Below are positions 42,290 to 50,802 of a stretch of 64,000 nucleotides of DNA, in pieces. Position 1 is the stretch's first letter; each line of letters opens with the position of its first letter. Below the pieces are notes generated by a model. The model was not told the DNA's origin and did not search any database. It was given only the letters and a program-made list of their open reading frames with translations. The stretch spans positions 2,790,001 through 2,854,000 of the forward strand of contig NZ_OZ257250.1 of NCBI RefSeq assembly GCF_965279545.1, read 5' to 3'. A program made the position numbers and the translations under genes. The DNA comes from Methylibium sp965279545. Lineage in GTDB: Bacteria; Pseudomonadota; Gammaproteobacteria; Burkholderiales; Burkholderiaceae_C.

Positions 42290-43261
42290 ATGAAACGCTT
42301 CCTGCTCGCCGCCACTGCAGTCTTCAGCATGACCTGCGCACTGGCCGAGTACCCGGAAAAGCCGATCACCATCGTCGTGCCGTTCTCTGCCGGTGGCCCG
42401 ACCGACAAGGTGGCACGCGACTTTGCCGAAGCCCTGCGCAAGCCGCTGGGCGGCGCCACGATCGTGATCGAGAACGTCGGCGGTGCGGGTGGCACGCTGG
42501 GCGCGGCCAAGGTCGCCAAGGCCTTGCCCGACGGCTACACGCTGCTGCTGCATCACATCGGCATGGCCACGTCGCCGGCGCTCTACCGCAACCTGCAGTA
42601 CAAGACGCTCGACGACTTCGAGTACCTCGGCCTGATCAATGAAGTGCCGATGACGCTGATCGGCAAGCCGACGCTGCCGGCCGCCAACTACGCCGAGCTG
42701 ACCAAGTGGATCGATGCCAACAAGGGCAAGGTCAATCTCGCGAACGCCGGCCTCGGCGCTGCCTCGCACCTGTGCGGCCTGCTGTTCATGAGTACCTTGA
42801 AGGTCGACATGACCACGGTGCCTTACAAGGGCACCGGCCCGGCGATGACCGACCTGATCGGCGGTCAGGTCGACCTCATGTGCGATCAGACCACCAACAC
42901 CACGGCGCAGATCGAAAGCGGCAAGGTCAAGGCCTATGCGGTGACAACGCCCAAGCGCCTGACGACGCCGGCACTGGCCAAGCTGCCGACGCTCGACGAA
43001 TCGGGCATGAAGGGCTTCAACGTCAGCATCTGGCACGGTCTGTACGCACCGAAGGGCACGCCGAAGGCGGTGCTCGACAAGGTCAACGCCGCACTGAAGA
43101 CCGCACTGAAGGATGCCGATTTCCTGAAGCGCGAAGAGGCACTCGGCGCCGTGGTCGTGAGCGACGCCCGCACGAGTCCGGCCGAGCACAAGAAGTGGGT
43201 CTCGTCCGAGATCGAGAAGTGGGGCCCGGTCATCAAGTCGGCCGGGCAGTACGCCGACTGA
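42290..43261 (+). CDS. Bug family (TctC) periplasmic solute-binding protein
   Basis: The 323-residue protein has a signal peptide (MKRFLLAATAVFSMTCALA), then the Bug hallmarks YPEKPITIVVPFSAGGPTDKVAR and GGAGGTLGAAKVAKALPDGYTLL. VPYKGTGPAMTDLIGGQVDLMCDQ and IWHGLYAPKGTPKAVLDKVNAAL complete the pattern. Such proteins bind carboxylates and other small anions for tripartite tricarboxylate transporters. Burkholderiales carry very many as orphans, and this one has no TctA or TctB neighbour. AAGGAG precedes the ATG. The ligand is unknown. Confidence 0.93.
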   Translation: MKRFLLAATAVFSMTCALAEYPEKPITIVVPFSAGGPTDKVARDFAEALRKPLGGATIVIENVGGAGGTLGAAKVAKALPDGYTLLLHHIGMATSPALYRNLQYKTLDDFEYLGLINEVPMTLIGKPTLPAANYAELTKWIDANKGKVNLANAGLGAASHLCGLLFMSTLKVDMTTVPYKGTGPAMTDLIGGQVDLMCDQTTNTTAQIESGKVKAYAVTTPKRLTTPALAKLPTLDESGMKGFNVSIWHGLYAPKGTPKAVLDKVNAALKTALKDADFLKREEALGAVVVSDARTSPAEHKKWVSSEIEKWGPVIKSAGQYAD

Positions 43262-43363
43262 ATGCAGTCCCCGGCTACGCGGGATACCGCGCCGCTGGGC
43301 GGGGTTGCAGCCGGGTCGAGCCTGCTCAGAAGCCGCTGCGCGGAGTGGCTTTTTCACGCGCGT

Positions 43364-44008
43364 TCAACTGAATCGGCAGTGGAAGCTCGTGTCGCCGACC
43401 TGCGCGAGCCAGACGTGGCCACCGGGTTGCAGCAGCGCGTTGCGCAACACCCAGGGGCCGGCGTCCGGCTGCAGGCCCTGGCGCAGCAAGTCGACCATCA
43501 CCGCGTCGGAGTCGCGCAGGCCGAGCGGCAGGTCCGGCGTGCGACGCCGCTCCTCGCGCCACGCCGCGGCGCATTGCGCATAGGGCAGCCGGCCCTGAGC
43601 GACCGCTTGCGCCAGCGCGCTGTCGAGCGGCGGAAAGGGGACCAGGGAAGCGTCGAAGCACTCGCGGCCGAAACGGCCGAACTTGCGGTCGCCATCGAGG
43701 TACCACTGGCTGAGCATCTTGGCGCGCCGCTGCGGCAGGTCGAACACGAACTCCCAGCGCCGCGCGGCGCCATCGCTCGCAGCACCCTGCGGCGCGAGCA
43801 CATGCTTGAGCCGTGCGTCGGCATCGAACTGATGCGCAGTCTTCACGGCGTGTTCCAGCGCGTGCGACACGAGACAAGGCACACCGCCGCCCGGCGGGCG
43901 CTCGCTGCGGGTCAGCGGCTCGTGCAGGCTGTTGCTGTCGAGCCGGCGGTCGATGCGGTTGAGCAGGCGACGCAGGGCACTCACGAGCACCCCCACCTCG
44001 GCGGGCAC
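43364..44008 (-). CDS. Hypothetical protein, 214 residues
   Basis: The protein starts at GTG and has no signal peptide or membrane helix. It contains VSALRRLLNRIDRRLDS, ARRWEFVFDLPQRRAKMLSQWYLDGDRKFGRFG, LPYAQCAAAWREERRRTPDLPLGLRDSD and GGHVWLAQVGDTSFHCRF. I do not recognise the family. The frame shows the third-position GC bias of the region, and a competing minus-strand frame over the same bases gives a low-complexity Arg/Ala product, so this frame is preferred. A perfect 22-bp palindrome lies about 40 bases upstream. It is codirectional with tyrS, 118 bases downstream of it. Confidence 0.68.
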   Translation of the reverse strand: MPAEVGVLVSALRRLLNRIDRRLDSNSLHEPLTRSERPPGGGVPCLVSHALEHAVKTAHQFDADARLKHVLAPQGAASDGAARRWEFVFDLPQRRAKMLSQWYLDGDRKFGRFGRECFDASLVPFPPLDSALAQAVAQGRLPYAQCAAAWREERRRTPDLPLGLRDSDAVMVDLLRQGLQPDAGPWVLRNALLQPGGHVWLAQVGDTSFHCRFS

Positions 44009-44048
44009 GCGATGCCAAGCGCTTTTCGTTCCAGTCGCGGGTGGGTTT

Positions 44049-44070
44049 TCATGACATTAGTTTGTCATGA
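44049..44070. promoter_or_regulatory. Operator-like palindrome upstream of the 214-residue protein
   Basis: TCATGACA (44049-44056) and TGTCATGA (44063-44070) are perfect inverted repeats around TTAGTT. The size and spacing suit a dimeric repressor of the MarR, TetR or GntR type. No regulator gene is next to it. It is not followed by a T run, so it is not a typical terminator of tyrS. Confidence 0.5.
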
Positions 44071-44126
44071 CCGCCGAGGAGCAGGCCACCGTCGCCCGCA
44101 CCGGCCGAGGTTCGGACCGGCGGCGG

Positions 44127-45401
44127 CTAGCCGAGCGTCACGCGAGCGAACTTGCGCTTGCCGACCTGGACCACGTAAACACCGGCACCGAGCTTCAGCG
44201 CCTTGTCGCTGACCGCGGCGCCGTCGATCCGCACGCCGCCCTGCTCGACCATCCGCAAGCCTTCGCTGCCCGAGGTCACGAGCTTGGCCTGCTTCAGCAG
44301 CGCGCCGATGCCCAGCGGCGCACCGGTCAGAGCCACGTCGGGAACGTCGTCCGGCACGCCGCCCTTGGCGCGGTTCTGGAAATCCGCCTCGGCCGTGTCG
44401 GCCGCCGCCGCGCTGTGAAAGCGGGTGGTGATCTCCTTGGCCAGCAGCACCTTGGCATCCTTCGGGTTGCGGCCAGCCTCGACCTCGGCTTTCAGCGCGG
44501 CGATCTCGGCCTCGGAGCGGAAGCTCAGCAAGGTGAAGTACTTCCACATCAGCGTGTCGCTGATGGACAGCAGTTTCGCGAACATGCTGTTTGCCGGCTC
44601 GGTGATGCCGATGTAGTTGTTCTTGCTCTTCGACATCTTCTCGACGCCGTCCAGCCCTTCGAGCAGCGGCATGGTCAGGATGCACTGCGGCTCCTGGCCG
44701 TATTCGGCCTGCAGTTGACGGCCGACGAGCAAGTTGAACTTCTGGTCGGTGCCGCCGAGCTCGAGATCCGACTTCAACGCCACCGAGTCGTACCCTTGCA
44801 TCAGCGGGTAGAGGAACTCGTGCACCGAAATCGGCACGCCGGCCTTGAAGCGCTTGGTGAAGTCATCGCGCTCCATCATCCGCGCGATGGTGTAGCGCGA
44901 AGCGAGCTGGATCATGCCGCGTGCCCCGAGCGGATCGCTCCATTCGGAGTTGTAGCGGATCTCGGTCTTCGAAGGATCCAGAACCAGGCTGGCCTGCCGG
45001 TAGTAGGTCTGGGCATTGGCTTCGATCTGCTCGCGCGTCAGCGGCGGACGCGTGGCGTTGCGGCCCGACGGATCGCCGATCATCGAGGTGAAGTCACCGA
45101 TCAGGAAGATCACCTGATGCCCCAGGTCCTGGAGTTGGCGCATCTTGTTCAGCACGACGGTGTGGCCCAGGTGGATGTCGGGCGCGGTCGGGTCCAGGCC
45201 CAGTTTGATGCGCAGTGGCACGCCGGTTGCATCGGACTTGGCGAGCTTTCGCAGCCAGTCGTCCTGTGGCAGCAGTTCGTCGCAACCCCGGAGGCTGACG
45301 GCCATGGCGGCCTGAGCGCGGTCCGTTATCTTGAACTTGGCAGCAGAAGCCAGTAATTCAGGAGTCGTTGAGGCGTTAACCTGATCAGCAGGGTGGGACA
45401 T
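44127..45401 (-). CDS. tyrS: Tyrosyl-tRNA synthetase
   Basis: The 424-residue class I synthetase charges tRNA-Tyr. The HIGH-type motif is DIHLGHTVV and the KMSKS loop is VEKMSKSKNN. Active-site segments FLIGDFTSMIGDPSGRN and MQGYDSVALKSDLELGGTDQKFN are intact. The C-terminal S4-like RNA-binding domain contains QGGVRIDGAAVSDKALKLGAGVYVVQVGKRKFARV. It belongs to the TyrRS subgroup (TyrZ-like) with HLGH. The start MSHPADQVNAS was chosen. It is divergent from the M23 peptidase gene. Confidence 0.97.
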   Translation of the reverse strand: MSHPADQVNASTTPELLASAAKFKITDRAQAAMAVSLRGCDELLPQDDWLRKLAKSDATGVPLRIKLGLDPTAPDIHLGHTVVLNKMRQLQDLGHQVIFLIGDFTSMIGDPSGRNATRPPLTREQIEANAQTYYRQASLVLDPSKTEIRYNSEWSDPLGARGMIQLASRYTIARMMERDDFTKRFKAGVPISVHEFLYPLMQGYDSVALKSDLELGGTDQKFNLLVGRQLQAEYGQEPQCILTMPLLEGLDGVEKMSKSKNNYIGITEPANSMFAKLLSISDTLMWKYFTLLSFRSEAEIAALKAEVEAGRNPKDAKVLLAKEITTRFHSAAAADTAEADFQNRAKGGVPDDVPDVALTGAPLGIGALLKQAKLVTSGSEGLRMVEQGGVRIDGAAVSDKALKLGAGVYVVQVGKRKFARVTLG

Positions 45402-45583
45402 GAGCAGGATTTGGGCTTTACACAGGGCCGCAGGAAGGGCCATCGATACAATCGCGCGTCTGCGGCGTGACGGGATTCTAGAGGGGCAACGCCCCGCCAC
45501 CGTCAGTTGCACACGCTAACCACGCCGCAAGCGGCCGCTGCCAGCGCAGCCGCGATGACCGGCAGTATTTGGGATCGTCGGGA

Positions 45584-46963
45584 TTGAACACTTCTGCTTC
45601 CTTGCTGCGCCTCGTCGAGCGCACGGATGGGCTGCTGCAGCGCCACCCGCGTCGGCTGACCGCTGCCGTGGTCACGTTGCTGCTGGGCACCGCCGTCACG
45701 GCCTTCGGCGTTGCGCCGCTCGCACCCGATGCGGCCGACCTGCCGCGCCGCGTGCTGACGCAAAGCGTCACGCCCCTCGCGCTCGACGCGCAGTTGCAAG
45801 CACTTGAAACGCATTCGCTGCCGCTCTATCACAGCGAACTGACGCGCAGCAGCGATACCGCCGACACACTGCTGCAGCGCCTGGGCATCGACGACTCGGA
45901 GGCCGCTGCCTTCCTGCGGCGTGACAGCACCGCGCGGGCAGTGCTCGAAGGCCGCCCCGGCAAAATGGTGCAGGCGCTGGCAACCAACGGCCGGCTCACC
46001 CGTCTCACGGTCCGCTCACCGGCCGAAGCAGGCGAGCAGTCTTCGACACGATTCACCCGGCTGACGATCGAGCGCGACGCACTGGGACTGCGAGCCCACA
46101 CCGAACAGGCGCCGCTGTCGACCGAGGTCAGGCTCGGGTCCGGAACCATCCAGAGCTCGCTGTTCGCCGCCGCGGACGATTCGCGGCTGCCCGACACGGT
46201 GACGACACAGCTGGCCGAACTGTTCAGCACCGACATCGACTTCCGTCGCGAGCTCAAGCGCGGCGACACTTTCACCGTGCTGTACGAGGCGCTCACGGCT
46301 GATGGCGAACCCGTCACCTGGAACCAGGCTTGCGGCCGGGTGCTGGCGGCGCAGTTCATCAACGACGGACACACGCACGACGCCGTGTGGTTCCAGGAAA
46401 CCGCAACGAACGGCAAGACCAAGGGCGGTTATTTCGGGCTCGACGGCCGCAGCAAGACGCGCATGTTCCTGGCCTCGCCGATGGCCTTCTCGCGCGTGAC
46501 CTCGGGTTTCTCGATGCGCCTGCACCCTATCCTGCAGACGTGGCGCGCTCACCTGGGTGTCGACTACGGTGCCCCGAGCGGAACACCGGTGCGCGCCGTC
46601 GGCGATGGCGTGGTCGAGTTTGCCGGCTGGCAGAACGGCTACGGCAACATCGCGATCATCCGTCACGCTGGCGAGCGCGAAACCCGCTATGCCCATTTGA
46701 GCCGCCTGGAGGTGAAGCGCGGCCAGCGCATCGACCAGGGCCAGGTGGTCGGTGCCGTCGGCGCCACCGGCTGGGCCACCGGACCGCACCTGCATTTCGA
46801 GTTCCGCGTGCGAGGCCAGGTCCAGGACCCGATGACGATCGCGCGCGCATCCGAAGCCTTGACCATCTCGCCCGCGGCGCGGGCGCGTTTCACCGAGATT
46901 GCGGCATCGGCGAGATCGCAGCTTCAGGTGGCTTCGACGCTGGCCGTGGCGCGCTTCGAGTGA
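45584..46963 (+). CDS. M23 family murein endopeptidase
   Basis: The roughly 459-residue protein has an N-terminal transmembrane or signal-anchor segment (LTAAVVTLLLGTAVTAFGVAPL). A middle region resembles the OapA/Csd3 N-terminal domains (about residues 60-300). The C-terminal LytM domain has zinc motifs HLGVDYGAP and HLHFEF and the conserved GNIAIIRHAG. It should cut peptidoglycan cross-links in the periplasm, as MepM does. The start is a TTG; another in-frame TTG lies five codons upstream (45569). It is followed by a terminator and then anmK, a wall-recycling gene. Confidence 0.9.
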   Translation: MNTSASLLRLVERTDGLLQRHPRRLTAAVVTLLLGTAVTAFGVAPLAPDAADLPRRVLTQSVTPLALDAQLQALETHSLPLYHSELTRSSDTADTLLQRLGIDDSEAAAFLRRDSTARAVLEGRPGKMVQALATNGRLTRLTVRSPAEAGEQSSTRFTRLTIERDALGLRAHTEQAPLSTEVRLGSGTIQSSLFAAADDSRLPDTVTTQLAELFSTDIDFRRELKRGDTFTVLYEALTADGEPVTWNQACGRVLAAQFINDGHTHDAVWFQETATNGKTKGGYFGLDGRSKTRMFLASPMAFSRVTSGFSMRLHPILQTWRAHLGVDYGAPSGTPVRAVGDGVVEFAGWQNGYGNIAIIRHAGERETRYAHLSRLEVKRGQRIDQGQVVGAVGATGWATGPHLHFEFRVRGQVQDPMTIARASEALTISPAARARFTEIAASARSQLQVASTLAVARFE

Positions 46964-46983
46964 ACTGACCACCCGGTGTGAAG

Positions 46984-47005
46984 AGCCCGCTCCGGCGGGC
47001 TTTTT
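46984..47005 (+). terminator. Rho-independent terminator after the M23 peptidase gene
   Basis: AGCCCGC (46984-46990) pairs with GCGGGCT (46995-47001) around TCCG, followed by a run of T. It separates the peptidase gene from anmK. Confidence 0.9.
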
Positions 47006-47044
47006 CATGCGCGGATCCGGTGCGGACCGGCTTAGGATGACGTG

Positions 47045-48148
47045 ATGAGCGACCTGTACATTGGCCTGATGTCCGGCACCTCGATCGACGGTGCTGACGG
47101 CGTGCTGGCCCAGTTCAGTGGCGAACGGCTGCAGGTCATTGCCCACGCGCATCGCTCGTTCGACCGAACGCTGCGCGCCGAGTTGCTCGCCCTGAACAGC
47201 CCCGGCGACAACGAACTTCACCGCGCGGCGCTGGCCGCCAATGCATTGGTGAAGGTATACGCGGCGCTCGTCGCGGAGCTCCTCGAGCAGGCCCCGGGCC
47301 CGGTGCGTGCCATCGGCGCTCATGGGCAGACGGTGCGCCATCGTCCAGGCCAGTTCGATGGCGTCGGCTACACGCTGCAGCTCAATGCACCGTCACTGCT
47401 GGCCGAATTGACCGGCATCGCCGTGGTGGCCGATCTGCGCAGCCGCGACGTCGCGGCCGGTGGCCAGGGGGCTCCACTGGTGCCGGCTTTCCACCATGCT
47501 CACTTCGGCCACCGCGGAGAGGACGTGGCGGTCGTCAACATCGGAGGCATCAGCAACCTCACGCTGCTGCCGGGCGGTGACGAGGTCGTGCGGGGCTTCG
47601 ATTGCGGGCCCGGCAATGCGCTGATGGATCTGTGGTGCCTGCACCACCGCGGCCAAGCCTACGATGACAAGGGGAGCTGGGCAGCCAGCGGAGAGGTGCT
47701 GCCCGCCCTGCTCGCGGCGGCACGGCGCGACCCGTACTTCGCGCTGCCACCTCCCAAGAGCACGGGCCGCGACGACTTCCACGCGGCCTGGCTCGAAACC
47801 CTGTTGGACGGTTTTCCGAATGCGCCTGCACAACACGTCCAGGCAACGCTTTGCGAGTTGACCGTCCAGGTCATCGCGCAGGACCTGCAACGTCATTTGC
47901 CCGGCGCGGCCGAGTTGCTGGTGTGCGGCGGTGGCGCGCTGAATCTGGAGCTGATGCGCCGCTTGCAGATCGCTCTGCCGAACACCCGGGTGATGTCGAG
48001 CGCCGCGCGCGGGCTGCCGCCATTGCAGGTCGAGGCGGCCGCCTTTGCGTGGCTTGCCCGCGCTCACATCGAAGGCCGCCCCGGCTCCTTGAAGGAAGTG
48101 ACGGGGGCCGCAGGACCGCGCGTGCTGGGTGCCTTCTATCCGGCCTGA
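47045..48148 (+). CDS. anmK: Anhydro-N-acetylmuramic acid kinase
   Basis: The 367-residue enzyme opens and phosphorylates 1,6-anhydro-MurNAc to MurNAc-6-phosphate in murein recycling. It shows IGLMSGTSIDGADGVL, IGAHGQTVRHRP, VVADLRSRDVAAGGQGAPLVPAFH and VVNIGGISNLTLL. It also shows GFDCGPGNALMDLWC, KSTGRDDFHAAWL and VCGGGALNLELM. These are the ASKHA-type ATP and sugar motifs of AnmK. The ATG has GGA at a good distance; a GTG one codon earlier is possible. It converges on erpA across a shared hairpin. Confidence 0.96.
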   Translation: MSDLYIGLMSGTSIDGADGVLAQFSGERLQVIAHAHRSFDRTLRAELLALNSPGDNELHRAALAANALVKVYAALVAELLEQAPGPVRAIGAHGQTVRHRPGQFDGVGYTLQLNAPSLLAELTGIAVVADLRSRDVAAGGQGAPLVPAFHHAHFGHRGEDVAVVNIGGISNLTLLPGGDEVVRGFDCGPGNALMDLWCLHHRGQAYDDKGSWAASGEVLPALLAAARRDPYFALPPPKSTGRDDFHAAWLETLLDGFPNAPAQHVQATLCELTVQVIAQDLQRHLPGAAELLVCGGGALNLELMRRLQIALPNTRVMSSAARGLPPLQVEAAAFAWLARAHIEGRPGSLKEVTGAAGPRVLGAFYPA

Positions 48149-48165
48149 GAGACCGCGGAAACGAC

Positions 48166-48187
48166 AAAACCGCCCGAAGGCGGCTTT
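48166..48187. terminator. Bidirectional terminator between anmK and erpA
   Basis: CCGCC (48170-48174) pairs with GGCGG (48179-48183) around CGAA, with A and T runs on the two sides. On the minus strand it reads AAAGCCGCC-TTCG-GGCGGTTTT, a good terminator for erpA. Confidence 0.8.
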
Positions 48188-48221
48188 GGCTCGAAACCCG
48201 GGAAGAGAGATTGGCGTCGTC

Positions 48222-48590
48222 TCAGGTCGAAAAGCTCGAGCCACAACCACAGGTGGTGGTGGCGTTGGGGTTCTTGATGACGAACTGGGCGCCTTCCAAG
48301 TCTTCCTTGTAGTCGATCTCGGCACCGACCAGGTATTGCAGGCTCATCGCGTCGATCAGCAACATCACGCCGTTCTTCTCCATCTTCGTGTCGTCGTCGT
48401 TGACGATCTCGTCGAAGGTGAAGCCGTACTGGAATCCCGAACACCCGCCACCCTGCACGAAGACGCGGAGCTTCAGCTCGGGATTGCCTTCTTCCTCGAC
48501 CAGTTGTTTGACCTTGCCTGCCGCACTGTCGGTGAAGACGATGGGGGCAGGCGGCATTTCGGTGGCAATGTGTTCTGCAACGGCGCTCAT
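48222..48590 (-). CDS. erpA: Iron-sulfur cluster insertion protein ErpA
   Basis: The 122-residue A-type carrier hands Fe-S clusters to target proteins. The three ligand cysteines are Cys50 (QGGGCSGFQYGF) and Cys114/Cys116 (TTTCGCGSSF). The LVEEEGNPELKLRVFV and IDAMSLQYLVGAEIDY segments match ErpA better than IscA. The ATG overlaps the bactofilin stop as ATGA. Coupling an essential Fe-S carrier to a cytoskeletal protein is notable, but it is probably just shared transcription. Confidence 0.96.
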   Translation of the reverse strand: MSAVAEHIATEMPPAPIVFTDSAAGKVKQLVEEEGNPELKLRVFVQGGGCSGFQYGFTFDEIVNDDDTKMEKNGVMLLIDAMSLQYLVGAEIDYKEDLEGAQFVIKNPNATTTCGCGSSFST

Positions 48591-49039
48591 GGAGACTCCT
48601 GTGACTCGCGGTCCGTGACCGTTCGGGTATTGTGACCGACCGCGCTCAAGACTGCATTGGCCGCCAGTCGAAGTGCGGGTTTGTCTTCGACATTCAAGGG
48701 GCGCAGTTCGCCATGAACTTGGGCACCCTGGTGCATTTCCAGGCGCTCGTAACGCACATTGCCCTCTATGCGCGCCTTCGGTTGCAGTTCCAGCAGTTCG
48801 TCCGACTCGACGGGGCCACGGACCTCGCCGTTGACGATCACGTGCCCGGCTTTAACCCTGCCCGCGATACTGGCTTTCTCGCCGATCACCAACAGATTGC
48901 GCTCATCGCCCAGAGCAAGCACGTTGCCGAGCACTCGCCCGTCGATGCGCAGACCTTCGGTGAAACGGATCTCTCCTTCGATCACTATCCCCTCGCCGAC
49001 GAGGGTACGAATCGGCGGCTGTTTGCGCATTCCAAACAT
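48587..49039 (-). CDS. Bactofilin family cytoskeletal protein
   Basis: The 150-residue protein is a bactofilin (DUF583). It has a short N-terminal tail and a right-handed beta-helix of repeating units: VIEGEIRFTEGLRIDGRVLGNV, LLVIGEKASIAGRVKAGHVIVNGEVRGPVESDELLEL, ARIEGNVRYERLEMHQGAQVHGEL. A disordered C-terminus follows. Bactofilins polymerise without nucleotide and locate wall enzymes or polar structures. It precedes erpA with a start/stop overlap. The M23 peptidase gene two genes away (with anmK between) is a common functional partner of bactofilins elsewhere, though here it lies on the other strand. Confidence 0.93.
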   Translation of the reverse strand: MFGMRKQPPIRTLVGEGIVIEGEIRFTEGLRIDGRVLGNVLALGDERNLLVIGEKASIAGRVKAGHVIVNGEVRGPVESDELLELQPKARIEGNVRYERLEMHQGAQVHGELRPLNVEDKPALRLAANAVLSAVGHNTRTVTDRESQESP

Positions 49040-49077
49040 CTTCTAGTCTCCAACGTTAGAGTGCTTTCGACGACTCA

Positions 49078-49800
49078 CTACAGGCTCACATCCTGACTGG
49101 CTCGCACCCCACCCTGCGCATCCAGCACCCTGACCTGCAGGGCGTCGACCACAACGAGTGCGGGGAACTCCAACATGCCATCGACGCGTTGGTACTGCCG
49201 GAACTGCAAGGACCGCTGCGCACCGGACGGCTGCTGCGACCACGACTGGCCGCCAAGCTGGCCCCGCAGCGTCAATTCATAGCGGCCCTTGAACTCGGTC
49301 GGCGCCTTGCCCTGCTGCATCACCAGCAACTGATAGCGGAGCTGACCGCTGCCGACCACCTCGGCCTGCAGACCGCGCACCACCAATTCCGCTTTGCCGC
49401 TGGTCGGCAGCAGGCGCTCGAAAAAGCCCAGGTCGCCCTTGAGCACCATGTTCTCGGCTTCCAGCGCCTTGATCTGGCCCACGAGGCGCTCCTGTGTCGT
49501 GCGCTCGGTCTTCAGCAGACTCTCGGCAGTGTTGGCGATGCTCTGCGCCTTGTCGCGCTCGCTACGCAACTGCTCGAGATCGGTCGCGTCGGACGCCACC
49601 GGCGTAGGCGACTGAACCCGATCAAGCCGGTCTAGCCCGGCAATGTCCCTGCCAAACTCGAAGGCCCACAGGGCCAGGGCGGCCGAGAAACCCAGCGCCA
49701 GCGCCAGCACCGCCCAGCGCATCGGCCAGGGCAAATGGCTGCGCACAATCATGCGCGGAGCACTGATCGACAAGCGGCGGCGCAGCAGCTTCCAGCGCAT
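49078..49800 (-). CDS. DUF6776 family membrane protein
   Basis: The 240-residue bitopic protein has a basic cytoplasmic N-terminus and one transmembrane helix (WAVLALALGFSAALALWAF). A coiled coil (LEQLRSERDKAQSIANTAESLLKTERTTQERLVGQIKALEAENMVL, residues about 75-120) leads to a beta-rich periplasmic domain ending SQDVSL. It corresponds to the family now called DUF6776 in Burkholderiales; no function is known. It is 38 bases upstream of the bactofilin gene in the same direction. A membrane anchor or partner for the filament is a plausible guess. Confidence 0.82.
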   Translation of the reverse strand: MRWKLLRRRLSISAPRMIVRSHLPWPMRWAVLALALGFSAALALWAFEFGRDIAGLDRLDRVQSPTPVASDATDLEQLRSERDKAQSIANTAESLLKTERTTQERLVGQIKALEAENMVLKGDLGFFERLLPTSGKAELVVRGLQAEVVGSGQLRYQLLVMQQGKAPTEFKGRYELTLRGQLGGQSWSQQPSGAQRSLQFRQYQRVDGMLEFPALVVVDALQVRVLDAQGGVRASQDVSL

Positions 49801-49892
49801 GGCGTTTCGGCAAATCCAAAATGCTCATTCTAGGCAGCCCCCCTCTGCGCTCGGTGCGGATGTGCAACCGGAAGACGAACTTGCAGCACAAA

Positions 49893-49922
49893 TGAAAAAG
49901 CCGCCCGAAGGCGGCCTTTTTT
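49893..49922 (-). terminator. Rho-independent terminator of rplM-rpsI
   Basis: GCCGCC (49900-49905) and GGCGGC (49910-49915) form the stem around CGAA, with five or more A and T on either side. On the minus strand the stem is followed by TTTTT. It starts 16 bases after the rpsI stop and is symmetrical enough to stop transcription from both sides. Confidence 0.92.
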
Positions 49923-49938
49923 CTCGCTCTGAGGCAGA

Positions 49939-50331
49939 TCAGCGCTTGCTGAACTGCTTGCGGCGGCGCGCTCCGTGCAGGCCGACCTTCTTGCGCTCGA
50001 CTTCGCGCGCATCGCGGGTCACGAAGCCGGCGCGGCTGAGTTCGGGCTTCAGCGCCGCGTCATAGTCGATCAACGCACGCGTCACGCCGTGACGCACGGC
50101 ACCGGCCTGACCCGATTCGCCACCGCCGTGGACGTTGACCTTGATGTCGAAGGCTTCGACATTGTTCGTCAGGAACAACGGCTGCTTGACGATCATGATC
50201 GAGGTCTGCCGGCCGAAGTACTGCTCGGCCGGCTTGCCATTGACCGTGATCTGGCCGGTGCCCTTCTTGATGAACACGCGCGCCACCGAAGACTTGCGGC
50301 GGCCGGTCCCATAATTCCAATTGCCAATCAT
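49939..50331 (-). CDS. rpsI: Ribosomal protein S9 (uS9)
   Basis: The 130-residue protein has the S9 signatures NYGTGRRKSSVARVFIKKG, GGGESGQAGAVRHGVTRAL and the basic tail KKVGLHGARRRKQFSKR that reaches toward the P-site tRNA. It follows rplM by nine bases, the universal bacterial order. Confidence 0.98.
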   Translation of the reverse strand: MIGNWNYGTGRRKSSVARVFIKKGTGQITVNGKPAEQYFGRQTSIMIVKQPLFLTNNVEAFDIKVNVHGGGESGQAGAVRHGVTRALIDYDAALKPELSRAGFVTRDAREVERKKVGLHGARRRKQFSKR

Positions 50332-50340
50332 CGCCGCTCC

Positions 50341-50769
50341 TTAGACTTCCAGCGCCTTGGGGCTCTGGGCGGTATGCGGGTGCGTGGCACCGGCATAAAC
50401 CTTCAGCTTCTTGATCATCGCGTAGCCCAGTGGGCCCTTGGGGAGCATGCCCTTGACGGCCTTCTCCAATGCACGGCCGGGGTGCTTGGCCTGCATGTCC
50501 TTGAACTTGGTCGCGTAGATCCCGCCCGGATACCCGGAGTGGCGGTAGTACACCTTGTCGTTGGCCTTGTTGCCCGTGACACGGAGCTTGTCGGCGTTGA
50601 CGATGACGATGAAGTCGCCGGTATCGACGTGAGGCGTGTAGATAGGCTTGTGCTTGCCACGCAAACGGAGGGCCACTTCGCTGGCAACCCTGCCGAGGAC
50701 CTTGTCGGTCGCGTCAATCACAAACCACTCGTGCGTCACTTCGGCCGGTTTGGCGCTGAAGGTTTTCAT
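50341..50769 (-). CDS. rplM: Ribosomal protein L13 (uL13)
   Basis: The 142-residue protein has the L13 motifs WFVIDATDKVLGRVASEVALRLRGKHKP, DTGDFIVIVNADKLRVTGNKANDK, YYRHSGYPGG and the AVKGMLPKGPLG block. The start MKTFSAKPAEV is the conserved one. An unusually long leader (more than 100 bases to the likely promoter) with a stable hairpin precedes it. Confidence 0.98.
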   Translation of the reverse strand: MKTFSAKPAEVTHEWFVIDATDKVLGRVASEVALRLRGKHKPIYTPHVDTGDFIVIVNADKLRVTGNKANDKVYYRHSGYPGGIYATKFKDMQAKHPGRALEKAVKGMLPKGPLGYAMIKKLKVYAGATHPHTAQSPKALEV

Positions 50770-50802
50770 GACAAATGACTGAGTGGAAATCCCGGCTCTT
50801 CG

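Noticed and set aside
43326..44018. Alternative minus-strand frame over the 214-residue protein
   Set aside because: The product is an Arg/Ala-rich string with no structure. The chosen frame has balanced composition and secondary-structure pattern.
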